A stretch of DNA of 32,928 nt. Origin: Gammaproteobacteria bacterium. Its GTDB lineage: Bacteria > Pseudomonadota > Gammaproteobacteria > SZUA-229. The position numbers and the translations under genes were made by a program. Location of the stretch: contig JAOUMO010000005.1 in NCBI GenBank assembly GCA_029881425.1, positions 1 through 32,928 of the forward strand. Reading direction: 5' to 3'. The notes below the pieces were generated by a model that ran no database searches, was not told where the DNA came from, and was given only the letters and a program-made list of their open reading frames with translations. Numbering within the stretch: the stretch's first letter is position 1; the number at the start of each line of letters is the position of its first letter. This document shows positions 12,169-21,404 of this stretch, one piece after another.

Positions 12169-12366
12169 TTAGCCCGGACTATCCGCATCTGCCTCTTCAT
12201 CGTCCTTATCCAGCCATGACTGGTAACAGTCCAGACCACAAAAATGCGCCACATAATCATCGACCTCTACGGATTTAGAAGCCGAACGTGGTATAGTCTT
12301 CATACAGATATCACAGCTTATTAATTCATCATCCTGCTGGTCCGGCCTGGTGCCTTCATCGGTCAT
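12169..12366 (-). CDS. DUF3330-like small zinc-ribbon protein (ORF extends to 12387; start at 12366 favoured)
   Basis: SCDICMKTIPRSASKSVEVDDYVAHFCGLDCYQSW; CxxC...CxxxC; GGAGGAAGGGTT Shine-Dalgarno upstream of the ATG at 12366. Confidence 0.75.
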   Translation of the reverse strand: MTDEGTRPDQQDDELISCDICMKTIPRSASKSVEVDDYVAHFCGLDCYQSWLDKDDEEADADSPG

Positions 12367-12479
12367 AACCCTTCCTCCAAAAGCCATATCTCACAGTCTA
12401 ATTATAACGCCATATACCACTAAATTATTATCAAATGATTTAATGAGACACTTATAAACAAAGATTATATGCGGTCAAT

Positions 12480-14513
12480 TTAACGATTACACATATTAGA
12501 GATAATGCCTATAATTTCCACAACATCAAAGGGCTTGGTTAAATAGAGCTCAAAACCTGTGGCGCTGGCCGAGTCTATATCGGACTGCATTGCATTAGCG
12601 GTAACCGCAATAACGGGGATATCGCGTGTAGCTTCATCTTGCTTCAAAATTTGAGTTGCCTCAATACCGCTCATCCCGGGCAGATCTATATCCATAAACA
12701 CCAGGTCCACATCAGAATGCGCAATAATCTCCAGACCCATTTCTGCATTATGGATGCACGATAACTCGACACCCGACACCCGATCCAGTATCCCCTGCAT
12801 CAAGCTCTGATTCGAGGGGTTATCCTCGATATATAAAATTTTTAAAGTACCCGTTTTATTTAGCTCTACTATAGGATCCTGATCTGCGACAGCCTTTACC
12901 TGCTCACCCACCACAACACCTGCAACTGGCAAATCAAACCAGAACAGGGACCCCTTACCCTCCTCACTATCAAACCCAATGACACCGGACATCATCTTCA
13001 CCAGCTGTTTTGTCATTGACAAACCTATACCCACACCTTCTATTGCGCCACCTTCGGCACCCAGGCGCTGGAAAGGCGTAAACAATTCACAGTAACGGCT
13101 AGCCGGTATACCTATCCCAGTGTCCTTAACCTTTATTCTTAATCGACCTGCGGAAAGCAGCGAACAACTAATAACAACCGTGCCGTCCATATTATTGTAC
13201 TTGATAGCATTTGATAGAATATTTAATAACACCTGGCTAAAACGCGATCGATCAGCCTGAATAGCTGGTAAATTATTACAGCTTTCATCAACAACAACAG
13301 TTACAGAATATTTTTTAGCCATGGGAACAGCCATATTTAAACAGTCCTGAATCAACAGAAAAGGATCCAAGGTCTCTATTTTTAATTTAAGATTACCAGA
13401 ATCTATCCTCGACAAATCAAGTACATCATTGACTAATGACAACAGGTGATTACCTGCGTCCAGTATATATCTTACATTCTCTCTTTCATCCTTATCTGTC
13501 AAACTCATCTCGAGCAGCTGGCCAAACCCAAGCACCGCGTTTAACGGCGTACGTAATTCATGACTCATACATGAAAGAAACTCTGATTTTGCCCTATTCG
13601 CCTTCTCTGCATTCTCTTTAGCCTCTAACAGGTCACTCTCTGCCTTAAGGGCTTGCGTAATATCCCTTGCAATGGCTACCAGCAGCCTGTCCGAACCATA
13701 AGTGACATCATCAAAATAAACCTCCATAGGCACAACAGCACCCTTACTTCCTTTAAAATGCAAGCGTCTTCCCGACATCATATTACAATCTTTTTTAAAA
13801 CAAATATCAGCAGAAGGCTCGCACGAATTACAAACAGTACACAAATCAACAATTCTAAACCCAAGCAAGTCATCACGACTATAACCCAGGACTTCCCAGC
13901 CTTTTTTATTTGAATCAATAAACCTCAACGACTCCTTATCAGTCAAATAAATAGCATCAGACGAGCCATCAAGGGCCAACCTGAAACGAGAAATCTCGCT
14001 TGCAATATTCCTCTTATAAAAAACGAAGATTAGCCCTATCAGTAAAAATGAAACTACGACAACGATCTGTGAAGAAACAATCATAAAGTTATTTATTCTG
14101 GAATCGTATTCACTTCTATTAAAGCCCATCTGAATACGGCCAATTATTCGACCATCATATATCAATTCTTTAGTATAATCTTTTACATTCACAGAGATAG
14201 AGTCAAGCTTACGACCAAATACCTCATTCGATAGATAGTTATCTATCACGAGATACTGTATATTTTTATCGCGCAAACTAAAGGCATGTAAATTTTTTAA
14301 TAACTCGGTTTCATAGGTATCGATATAATGCAGGGAAAAGTTAGAGATATAACCAAGGGTCATCATTGCATGTCCATCCATATCTATCAGGACCTGCTCT
14401 TTATAACTATCAAATCTTACATAATTTGCTACGACAATTATTAAGACGACTACCAGTGTTACGTAGACTATAAATTTCTTGCTGAGGTAATCAATTGGGT
14501 TTCTTCTAATCAT
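12480..14513 (-). CDS. Hybrid sensor histidine kinase with PAS domain and C-terminal receiver
   Basis: Two TM segments; PAS (LDGSSDAIYLTDKESLRFIDSNKKGWEVLGYSRDDLL); FLSCMSHELRTPLNAVLGFG (HisKA); DTGIGIPASRYCELFTPFQR, GVGIGLSMTKQLVKMM (HATPase); ILYIEDNPSNQ...LVFMDIDLPGMSG (REC). Confidence 0.93.
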   Translation of the reverse strand: MIRRNPIDYLSKKFIVYVTLVVVLIIVVANYVRFDSYKEQVLIDMDGHAMMTLGYISNFSLHYIDTYETELLKNLHAFSLRDKNIQYLVIDNYLSNEVFGRKLDSISVNVKDYTKELIYDGRIIGRIQMGFNRSEYDSRINNFMIVSSQIVVVVSFLLIGLIFVFYKRNIASEISRFRLALDGSSDAIYLTDKESLRFIDSNKKGWEVLGYSRDDLLGFRIVDLCTVCNSCEPSADICFKKDCNMMSGRRLHFKGSKGAVVPMEVYFDDVTYGSDRLLVAIARDITQALKAESDLLEAKENAEKANRAKSEFLSCMSHELRTPLNAVLGFGQLLEMSLTDKDERENVRYILDAGNHLLSLVNDVLDLSRIDSGNLKLKIETLDPFLLIQDCLNMAVPMAKKYSVTVVVDESCNNLPAIQADRSRFSQVLLNILSNAIKYNNMDGTVVISCSLLSAGRLRIKVKDTGIGIPASRYCELFTPFQRLGAEGGAIEGVGIGLSMTKQLVKMMSGVIGFDSEEGKGSLFWFDLPVAGVVVGEQVKAVADQDPIVELNKTGTLKILYIEDNPSNQSLMQGILDRVSGVELSCIHNAEMGLEIIAHSDVDLVFMDIDLPGMSGIEATQILKQDEATRDIPVIAVTANAMQSDIDSASATGFELYLTKPFDVVEIIGIISNMCNR

Positions 14514-14517
14514 TTAA

Positions 14518-15333
14518 TTATTCATTTTTTATAAAATACCCATTTCGTTTTATGATATTCATCCATTCAATACCATTTGAAAATGCTATAGATTTTTTTA
14601 CAAGAGGGTGTTCCTTATTCTTAATATCATATACCAGACCCAAATTAATAGCGGGACTATAACCCTCAACATTAATAACATTTAAACCATCGAAATTGGC
14701 TTTTGCACCAAAAGAAATGGCATATCTCCCTGTCTTTGAGTTAACAAAATTCACAACACGATGATCCCTTGCAAACACCATATCATAGTCACTGCCATCA
14801 AGAAATGGATAATGCAATCTTAAAACAGATAAGGATGCCTCCGTCTTTTCTCGCCCTACGAGAACAATATCTGCATCCTCGCCCCCAACTTCTCTCCAGT
14901 TAGTAATTTTACTTTTAAATATAGATTCTAATTGCTGGTAGCTCAATTCATTTATCCCGACACCTTTCCCTGTAACAAAAACCAGGGGCATAGCTGCAAG
15001 AATTATTTCAGCTTTACCCTGATTTTTTTCTGCGTCACTAAGCTGCCTGCCGGTACGGCCAAAAATATATTCATTAGATGCCCTTATCCCCCCCGCATGC
15101 TTTATTGATCGATCTGGTATTAAAAATTTATAGTTTTCCAGATCTTGCTGCTGCACCAGTGCCCTGAAAAAAAGCTTCACCAATGCAGTAGACGGACCCG
15201 CGCCAGCTACAACCTGTCTGTTTTCTGATGCCACACATAAAGACGAGCACAATAATAAGCACATGAAGAAAACATACATTAAGGCCGGCGACTTTGCATT
15301 CATACAATTACCAGTATTATGCAAATTAGACAT
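14518..15333 (-). CDS. Periplasmic PstS-like substrate-binding protein
   Basis: Signal peptide (MYVFFMCLLLCSSLCVAS); VVAGAGPSTALVKLF; MPLVFVTGKGVGINELSYQQLESIFKSKITNWREVGGEDADIVLVGRE, typical of PBP-like/PstS proteins. 4-nt gap to the downstream kinase gene. Confidence 0.8.
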   Translation of the reverse strand: MSNLHNTGNCMNAKSPALMYVFFMCLLLCSSLCVASENRQVVAGAGPSTALVKLFFRALVQQQDLENYKFLIPDRSIKHAGGIRASNEYIFGRTGRQLSDAEKNQGKAEIILAAMPLVFVTGKGVGINELSYQQLESIFKSKITNWREVGGEDADIVLVGREKTEASLSVLRLHYPFLDGSDYDMVFARDHRVVNFVNSKTGRYAISFGAKANFDGLNVINVEGYSPAINLGLVYDIKNKEHPLVKKSIAFSNGIEWMNIIKRNGYFIKNE

Positions 15334-16030
15334 ACCACCACTTTTTAGAAGACATAATTGAATATTATATTCATATACTATAGTTTTTAACTGTCCAGTA
15401 CACTGCTAAAAGAAACAGCTTTATGCCATCAAAATTGACATGTCATGGCTAAAACAATCTTTAACCTGTTCGTCACTACAGCCTCTATCTATAGATAACA
15501 CTATACAGATAGGATGCATATATTCTTGGTATCATATTTCCAGCCCCACTGTATGTACCATATACACCCTGATTACTCTTTAAACCCAATTCACCCACCT
15601 TATACTTCAATACTGATATCCAGAGCCCGACCTATCACCGATTACCATAGGCAAAGCACCCGAAAGCGATCAAAGCAGCCACCTAAAACTCACCAATATA
15701 TTCTGTCCCTCCCCTCAGATACCACGCCAAAATCGTTTATCTGCACAAATATAGATCACCTCCCTCACCCATTCGGGTGATAAATTTCCATTTTATGTGA
15801 TCCACCTCTCATTAATCTCAATATTTACCTGTAAAAACCTGGCAAATTAGGTAACCACTGTCGGTAGAGTTAACACATGCCGATATACCGATATATCTTT
15901 GATTTTAATGGAAATTATTTCTAATAGCAGTTGAAGACTACAGGCTTCTGTCGACAATTCTTACACATCTAACGCCTATGAAAACTCAAGCAATGCTCGC
16001 AAACCATTGATTTTAATCCGAAAATAATAA

Positions 16031-16047
16031 TTGGCTTATATTTTGCT
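16031..16047 (+). promoter_or_regulatory. Sigma-54 (-24/-12) promoter candidate
   Basis: TTGGCTTATATTTTGCT: TGGC-N7-TTGC with exactly 10 nt between GG and GC, as in the RpoN consensus; about 136 nt upstream of the PEP-CTERM start codon. Confidence 0.6.
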
Positions 16048-16182
16048 TTATTATTCACGCAGATATTTTTTACGAATTTAATTTTAAGGATAGTTTGTAT
16101 CTTCAAAATTTTATCTTCGGGCTAAGGAATATTGCTTTCGTGGAAACTGTTTCCACAAAAACAATTGATAAAAACAGGAAAT

Positions 16183-16680
16183 ATGATGAAATTAAAAAAT
16201 GTACTGGCAGCAGCTACGCTGTGCCTGTCTGCTGCATCCGCACAGGCGTCTATAGTATTTATTCCAACTGATGGTGATGTGAATTTTTATAATCTGAATC
16301 TGTCTGGTTATACATTGGCCATGTTTGATAATGATGACATGAACAATATGGTTAGCGCAGATCATATAAATATTCCTCTACCTTCCTCACTGGTTAATAT
16401 CACAGCCAATGGCAGTGATTACACAGCCAGCAACACAAATGGCTCAATCACACTAACAAATTCTGCTGAATTTGTTCTTGGGGTCTTTGATGGTACTAAC
16501 TGGCTAACTGATAATGGCGCGACTACTTTAGGTGGCAACATTTACACAGTAAGCTTTGGTGATGGCGCCAACGTACTAACTGTCGATGTACAGGTTAGTA
16601 CAGTTCCTGTACCAGCAGCTGTATGGCTGTTTGGCACTGGTCTGATTGGTCTTGCGGGTATTGCTCGTCGCCGCAGTTAA
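16183..16680 (+). CDS. VPxPA/PEP-CTERM sorting domain protein (ORF from 16132; start at 16183 or 16186 favoured)
   Basis: Signal peptide MMKLKNVLAAATLCLSAASAQAS; C-terminal VPVPAAVWLFGTGLIGLAGIARRRS (motif, TM helix, Arg cluster). Confidence 0.9.
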   Translation: MMKLKNVLAAATLCLSAASAQASIVFIPTDGDVNFYNLNLSGYTLAMFDNDDMNNMVSADHINIPLPSSLVNITANGSDYTASNTNGSITLTNSAEFVLGVFDGTNWLTDNGATTLGGNIYTVSFGDGANVLTVDVQVSTVPVPAAVWLFGTGLIGLAGIARRRS

Positions 16681-16691
16681 GTGACAAGGGT

Positions 16692-16716
16692 CCTGCCAAT
16701 AATTTTTATTGGCAGG
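16692..16716 (+). terminator. Perfect stem-loop after the first PEP-CTERM gene
   Basis: CCTGCCAATAA-TTT-TTATTGGCAGG, 11-bp perfect stem; no immediate U-tract, so possibly an mRNA-stabilising hairpin. Confidence 0.5.
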
Positions 16717-16724
16717 GCTTAAAT

Positions 16725-16755
16725 AAAAGGCGTTTTGCAAAAACACCTTTTGTTT
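16725..16755 (+). terminator. Second hairpin with U-rich tail
   Basis: AAAAGG-c-GTTTT-GCA-AAAAC-a-CCTTTT followed by gttt; long stem with one mismatch. Confidence 0.5.
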
Positions 16756-16796
16756 AAGTAGTAGAAATTGATGTTTATATTATGGAGTAACATTAA

Positions 16797-17462
16797 ATGA
16801 AAAAATTGAATTTGTTAGGGTTTGCACTTTGCCTGGTTCTTAGCGCATTTAAAATAAATGCAGCCACCTACAATTTTAACTGTATCACTGCCAATGACCC
16901 CAGTGGCACCTCCTGTGGTATTGCAGAAGCACAGATGTCTGTTGACGTAAATGATGCTGGCAGCAACCAGGTTGAATTTATCTTCAGTAATACCGGCCCG
17001 GACACAGGCGCCTTTATTGCTGATATCTATTTTTATGATGGCCCGCTGTTTGGCAACTACACCATGACTGCCTCAAGCGGTGTGTCTTTCACCAGCGGAG
17101 CAACACCCGGTCACCTTCCTGCCTATAGTCCAGAAGCTACTGTAAGCCTTATATACTCGGCTGATTCAGATGCACCTGTTGCTGCCAACGGCATCCAGTC
17201 GGGTGAGTGGCTATCTGTAGTTTTTGATCTGCAAACAGGCATTACTTATGCAGACATTCTTAATGCGATGGATATCGGCAGCCCGGATGGGCTGGTAGTA
17301 GGTATTCATGCACAGGGCTTAAATCCATTTTTGAATGATGACGGAACGACAGGCAGTTTTAGTGAAAGCCTGATTACTGTCGTACCGGTTCCTGCGGCAC
17401 TGGTATTATTTATGTCTGGCCTGATTGGGATGTTCGGCTTTGCACAGAGAAAACGTTCTTAG
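16797..17462 (+). CDS. VPxPA/PEP-CTERM sorting domain protein
   Basis: Signal peptide MKKLNLLGFALCLVLSAFKINA; C-terminal VPVPAALVLFMSGLIGMFGFAQRKRS. Confidence 0.9.
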   Translation: MKKLNLLGFALCLVLSAFKINAATYNFNCITANDPSGTSCGIAEAQMSVDVNDAGSNQVEFIFSNTGPDTGAFIADIYFYDGPLFGNYTMTASSGVSFTSGATPGHLPAYSPEATVSLIYSADSDAPVAANGIQSGEWLSVVFDLQTGITYADILNAMDIGSPDGLVVGIHAQGLNPFLNDDGTTGSFSESLITVVPVPAALVLFMSGLIGMFGFAQRKRS

Positions 17463-17487
17463 ACTCCTGTATCTTGATACAGTAATT

Positions 17488-17516
17488 AAGCCGGCTTAGT
17501 TAGCCGGCTTTTTTTT
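17488..17516 (+). terminator. Rho-independent terminator
   Basis: AAGCCGGCT-TAGTT-AGCCGGCTT followed by TTTTTT. Confidence 0.88.
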
Positions 17517-17752
17517 GCCTGCAGCGGGTTAAATTGGACACGGCGACACTACCAGCACAGGAGACAGGATTAAATAACCTGACCATTGCAGGCAATAATT
17601 ATGACCCATCTGTAGCAGGCGAATTCGCCCCTTTTATCAGCCTGCGATCAAATATCCAGTAAAAGCCGGCTATGGATAAACGATGAAACTTATACCTGTA
17701 TCCCACTTTCGGGTTTATACTTAGCAAAACAACGATGACAGTGGACCACGCT

Positions 17753-18004
17753 ATGCCCTATACGAAAGAACAGATTGAAGAACTGGACGTACTTCTGCAC
17801 TACAACCTGGAAAGCACGCTGGAAGGTATCAAGGTCCACAAGACCGCGAAACCTGAGCTGATTGCTGCCGTTAAACGCCTCCATGAAAAAGGCCTGATTA
17901 CACAAATGGATGGTGGCTATCTAACGGATCTCGGACACGAAGCAGCCGAACATGCGCAGTCACTACTTCTGATACTGGCCCAGCCGCAGGCGATGACATC
18001 CTGA
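17753..18004 (+). CDS. TIGR02647-like small conserved gammaproteobacterial protein (ORF from 17735)
   Basis: MPYTKEQIEELDVLLHYNLESTLEGIKVHKTAKPELIAAVKRLHEKGLITQMDGGYLTDLGHEAAEHAQ; recognised family pattern. Confidence 0.8.
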   Translation: MPYTKEQIEELDVLLHYNLESTLEGIKVHKTAKPELIAAVKRLHEKGLITQMDGGYLTDLGHEAAEHAQSLLLILAQPQAMTS

Positions 18005-18020
18005 TCATCACAGGCTAAAG

Positions 18021-18311
18021 TTACAGCCATTCACGGCGTATGTTCACCAGCTCAATGTCACGGTAATCCATCACCAGCTGCTCTATGGCCGAGAACTGCG
18101 CCTCAAGATAACGACGGTCATTACTGATCATTGTTATACCTAGTACTGCAGACTGCCATTCATCATGGGCATCGATCTCGGCGACCGATGCATTGAATTT
18201 AGCCTGCAGGCGCTCCCTCAGACTTTTTACCTGTTTACGCTTATCCTTGAGTGATGCTGCACAGGGGATGTGCAGCGTCATCACGATCAAACAGATGTTT
18301 ACCGAGGCCAT
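18021..18311 (-). CDS. DUF503 (YlxP-like) protein
   Basis: MTLHIPCAASLKDKRKQVKSLRERLQAKFNASVAEIDAHDEWQSAVLGI; TAATG stop/start overlap with the M16 gene. Confidence 0.9.
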   Translation of the reverse strand: MASVNICLIVMTLHIPCAASLKDKRKQVKSLRERLQAKFNASVAEIDAHDEWQSAVLGITMISNDRRYLEAQFSAIEQLVMDYRDIELVNIRREWL

Positions 18312-21244
18312 TAAAGCTGGATACGCTCCAGCCCCAATGCCGCAATGGTCTCGTCCATGGTGCTATTGGTAATCACCGCAATACTGGCTTTTTCAGGCTG
18401 TAAGTACAGGCGTCCGACTCGTTTTAAATCCTCTATCGTGACCTGTAAAATACGCTGTCTGAAACGCTGCTGCTGCTCTGCTGTACGCCCATACAAATTG
18501 TTATGGAAGGCATGCTTGGCCTCACCTGCCGGTGAACCGGGTTTATCCATTGTGCCGATCATACCCAGGATGGCCTCTTCCAGCTGACGCCATTCGTGTT
18601 CTTCATTAAGTAGCCACTCTATGGATTTATCAAAATCATCGAGGGTTTCACTCAAACGCGGGTCACGGTAGGAATAAAAACGAAAACAGGCATTAGCCGG
18701 CTCATGGCTAGCTCCACCACCATAGGCCCCACCCTGCTCACGTATCACACGATGCAGAAATCCATTACGCAGGAAACCACCGAGCACGGTCAGGGCAGCT
18801 GCATCCTCATGCTCCGGCGGCACTGTCGGATAGGCCTTAGAACAGAAATTTACCTGGGTACTGGTAACCCACGCCTGTTTAAGCTGTTGTTGTGTTTTTG
18901 GTAACGAGAAGGCAACACCGGTCCCTGCCCCGGGATTTGTCCAGGATAGCTTAAGGTCATTTTCCAGTGCTGCCATGTAGTCATCTTCCGAGACAATTAA
19001 AAACTGTCGAGGCGCATTGACGATTTTACTGTGGATGGCCCTGAACTGGTCACACAGGTGCGCCATAGCCGCTGCATCATCGAGCTGGTCATCAAGCTGC
19101 TTCAGGTATTTAACCCCGGCAAGGCCACTTAAGCGATGACTCAATGCGGCGGCGGGGCTCATGCCACTGCTGGCGGCCAGCATGGCGAGGCTGTGCCCCT
19201 GGCCGGTAATACTCTGCTCGCGACGTGCGCGCTTCTGGGCTATCAACTCACGTATATGATCGGTTTCATCAAAACGCACCGACTCCAGCGTCTGCAACAT
19301 AAGCTCATTAAGTTTTTCGTGGTTACGCGCCAGCGCCTTTGAGGACAGTACAAAATAACCCTGCACCTGCTGCACATCATCAATCCGGCCACGCACCGAT
19401 GTTGATGCACTAATGCCACCACTGACACTGGATTGCCAGGCCTGGGTCTGGCGATAGTCTTTGTCACCACAACCGAGTTCGGTCAGGCAGTAGGTGTAAT
19501 AGGGCAATATATCGATCAGGGCATCATCCAGTGCCGGCAGCTCAATCACCACCTGTTGATAGACAATACCGTTGGTACCCTGCACGTAACTCGACAGGGT
19601 TTTTCCATCAATATGTTTAGTCGTGCCACTGGCAATACTCACCTCTGCCGGTACATCGTCCAGGCCAACCTTGGGCAATACGCCCGGGTCATCCTGCTGG
19701 TCCTGGCGCTGCTTTAGTGCTGCAGCAAGATCGATGATTCTATTTTTTTCCTGGTCGCTTAACTGCGCCTTTATCGCGGCCAGTTTTTCTGCTTCTGTTA
19801 TTTCCTTACGCTTACTTAACCCGGTATCCGGCACCATGGTCAGGCAGACACGATGTGAATTCTCCAGCAGGTTTTTACGCACCAGCTGTTTTATAAAATC
19901 AGGATCCTGGATATCCTGCCTTAATTTTTCCAGCACCGGGTCGAGATTAAATACACCCACCGGGTCACCACGATGAATGGCCGTGGATAAGCTATCGAGT
20001 ATTAACTGCATGCCGTAGGGATAGGAATCGCCACCAATTTCACGCTGGCTGAGTTCCAGCTGGTGCAGTACCGCATCCACGCTTTCCTGCGGCACGCCAT
20101 TTTCAGCCACATCATTTAATACCTCCAGTACCAGCTGCTCCAGTGCCTTTGTATGCTCGGGATTCGAACCTTCAATACCGCACATGAAACTCATCTCACG
20201 GTTCGAATCTTCCAGCCCACAAAGGGGCGATGGTGCAGCACCCAGTGCCGTGGTTTCCAGTGCATGACGCAGTGGTGAGGAGCTGTTATCCAGCAGTACA
20301 CTGGACATTAAATGCGCCTGCAACATATCTTCGAGCGAGGTACTGTGTCCCAGCAACCAGCCGATAACAATATGGGTCTTATCCGAAACGTCCTCTTCAT
20401 CCAGTGCATAGACATCCGTAATATACTGTGGCTCGCTGTAACGCTGCTCATCGTCGACACGAATTTCTTTATCCAGTTTATCAAAACGGTGCAACGCCTT
20501 TTCTTCGATGCGTTGCTGGTGATCTAGTGCAGGAATATCACCGAAGGTCATAAACACCGCATTGGATGGATGATAATGGGTTTTATAAAAATCTTTCAGC
20601 TGCTGGTAACTCAAATCCGGAATATGCGCCGGATCGCCACCACTGTTGTAGTGATAGGTCGTGGTGGGAAACAGGTGCTCGGTGAGGGTCTGCCAGAGCG
20701 TACTCACGGCAGAACTCATGGCACCTTTCATTTCATTGAAGACCACACCCTTGTAAACCAGTGGCGTGGCTGGATCATCGGCTGTTTCAAATTCGAAGCG
20801 GTGCCCCTCCTGGGCAAAATCCAGCTCATCGAGGCGCGAGAAAAAGACCGCATCCAGATACACATCCATCAGGTTGTAAAAGTCCTTGCGGTTCTGGCTG
20901 GCAAAGGGATAGGCGGTCCAGTCACTACTGGTAAAGGCATTCATAAAGGTATTGAGTGAACGGCGGATCATCATAAAGAAGGGGTCGCGTACCGGATAAT
21001 GCTCACTCCCACACAGTGCCGTGTGCTCCAGCATATGTGCAACTCCGGTAGAATCGGTGGGTATAGTTCGCAGCGCAACCAGGAACACATTTTCGGTATT
21101 GTCCGTCTGCAGGTGATAATGCAGGGCACCGGTTTTTTTGTGCTGATATTCTTCAACTACGATATTCAGTGATTCAATTGCCTCACTGCGTAACCATTCA
21201 AATGCGGGGTGTATTGTGTCAGGTTTTAATTGCGCCAGGGCCAT
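18311..21244 (-). CDS. M16C insulinase-family metallopeptidase (presequence protease-like)
   Basis: GVAHMLEHTALCGSEHYPVRDPFFMMIRRSLNTFMNAFTSSDWTAYPF; inverted zinc motif HMLEH; 977 aa. Confidence 0.94.
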   Translation of the reverse strand: MALAQLKPDTIHPAFEWLRSEAIESLNIVVEEYQHKKTGALHYHLQTDNTENVFLVALRTIPTDSTGVAHMLEHTALCGSEHYPVRDPFFMMIRRSLNTFMNAFTSSDWTAYPFASQNRKDFYNLMDVYLDAVFFSRLDELDFAQEGHRFEFETADDPATPLVYKGVVFNEMKGAMSSAVSTLWQTLTEHLFPTTTYHYNSGGDPAHIPDLSYQQLKDFYKTHYHPSNAVFMTFGDIPALDHQQRIEEKALHRFDKLDKEIRVDDEQRYSEPQYITDVYALDEEDVSDKTHIVIGWLLGHSTSLEDMLQAHLMSSVLLDNSSSPLRHALETTALGAAPSPLCGLEDSNREMSFMCGIEGSNPEHTKALEQLVLEVLNDVAENGVPQESVDAVLHQLELSQREIGGDSYPYGMQLILDSLSTAIHRGDPVGVFNLDPVLEKLRQDIQDPDFIKQLVRKNLLENSHRVCLTMVPDTGLSKRKEITEAEKLAAIKAQLSDQEKNRIIDLAAALKQRQDQQDDPGVLPKVGLDDVPAEVSIASGTTKHIDGKTLSSYVQGTNGIVYQQVVIELPALDDALIDILPYYTYCLTELGCGDKDYRQTQAWQSSVSGGISASTSVRGRIDDVQQVQGYFVLSSKALARNHEKLNELMLQTLESVRFDETDHIRELIAQKRARREQSITGQGHSLAMLAASSGMSPAAALSHRLSGLAGVKYLKQLDDQLDDAAAMAHLCDQFRAIHSKIVNAPRQFLIVSEDDYMAALENDLKLSWTNPGAGTGVAFSLPKTQQQLKQAWVTSTQVNFCSKAYPTVPPEHEDAAALTVLGGFLRNGFLHRVIREQGGAYGGGASHEPANACFRFYSYRDPRLSETLDDFDKSIEWLLNEEHEWRQLEEAILGMIGTMDKPGSPAGEAKHAFHNNLYGRTAEQQQRFRQRILQVTIEDLKRVGRLYLQPEKASIAVITNSTMDETIAALGLERIQL

Positions 21245-21404
21245 TTAATAATCCATAAATTTTTTAACAGTGCCTGATTCTACCCTATGTGATTGGACTA
21301 TGCTTGAGCTTGTAGGGTGAAAACCTTAGCCCTTAGAAGATACAGGTTTTTGCTTATTTGTGCGAAAATGCCCGGATACAATATAAAGTGAAAAGAATAA
21401 ATAG

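Noticed and set aside
15514-15780. 88-aa plus-strand ORF in the long intergenic region
   Set aside because: No Shine-Dalgarno, His/Pro/Ser-rich composition typical of random A/T-C rich DNA, no signal peptide or domain.
15767-15782. TCACCC-ATTC-GGGTGA hairpin
   Set aside because: Short stem without a U-tract or adjacent gene end; not called as a terminator.
20161-20209. GATTCGAACC ... GGTTCGAATC, resembling tRNA T-arms and forming a 10-bp inverted repeat
   Set aside because: Lies inside the M16C peptidase reading frame (encodes EDSNRE and EGSNPE); no cloverleaf around either copy, most likely coincidental codon use.
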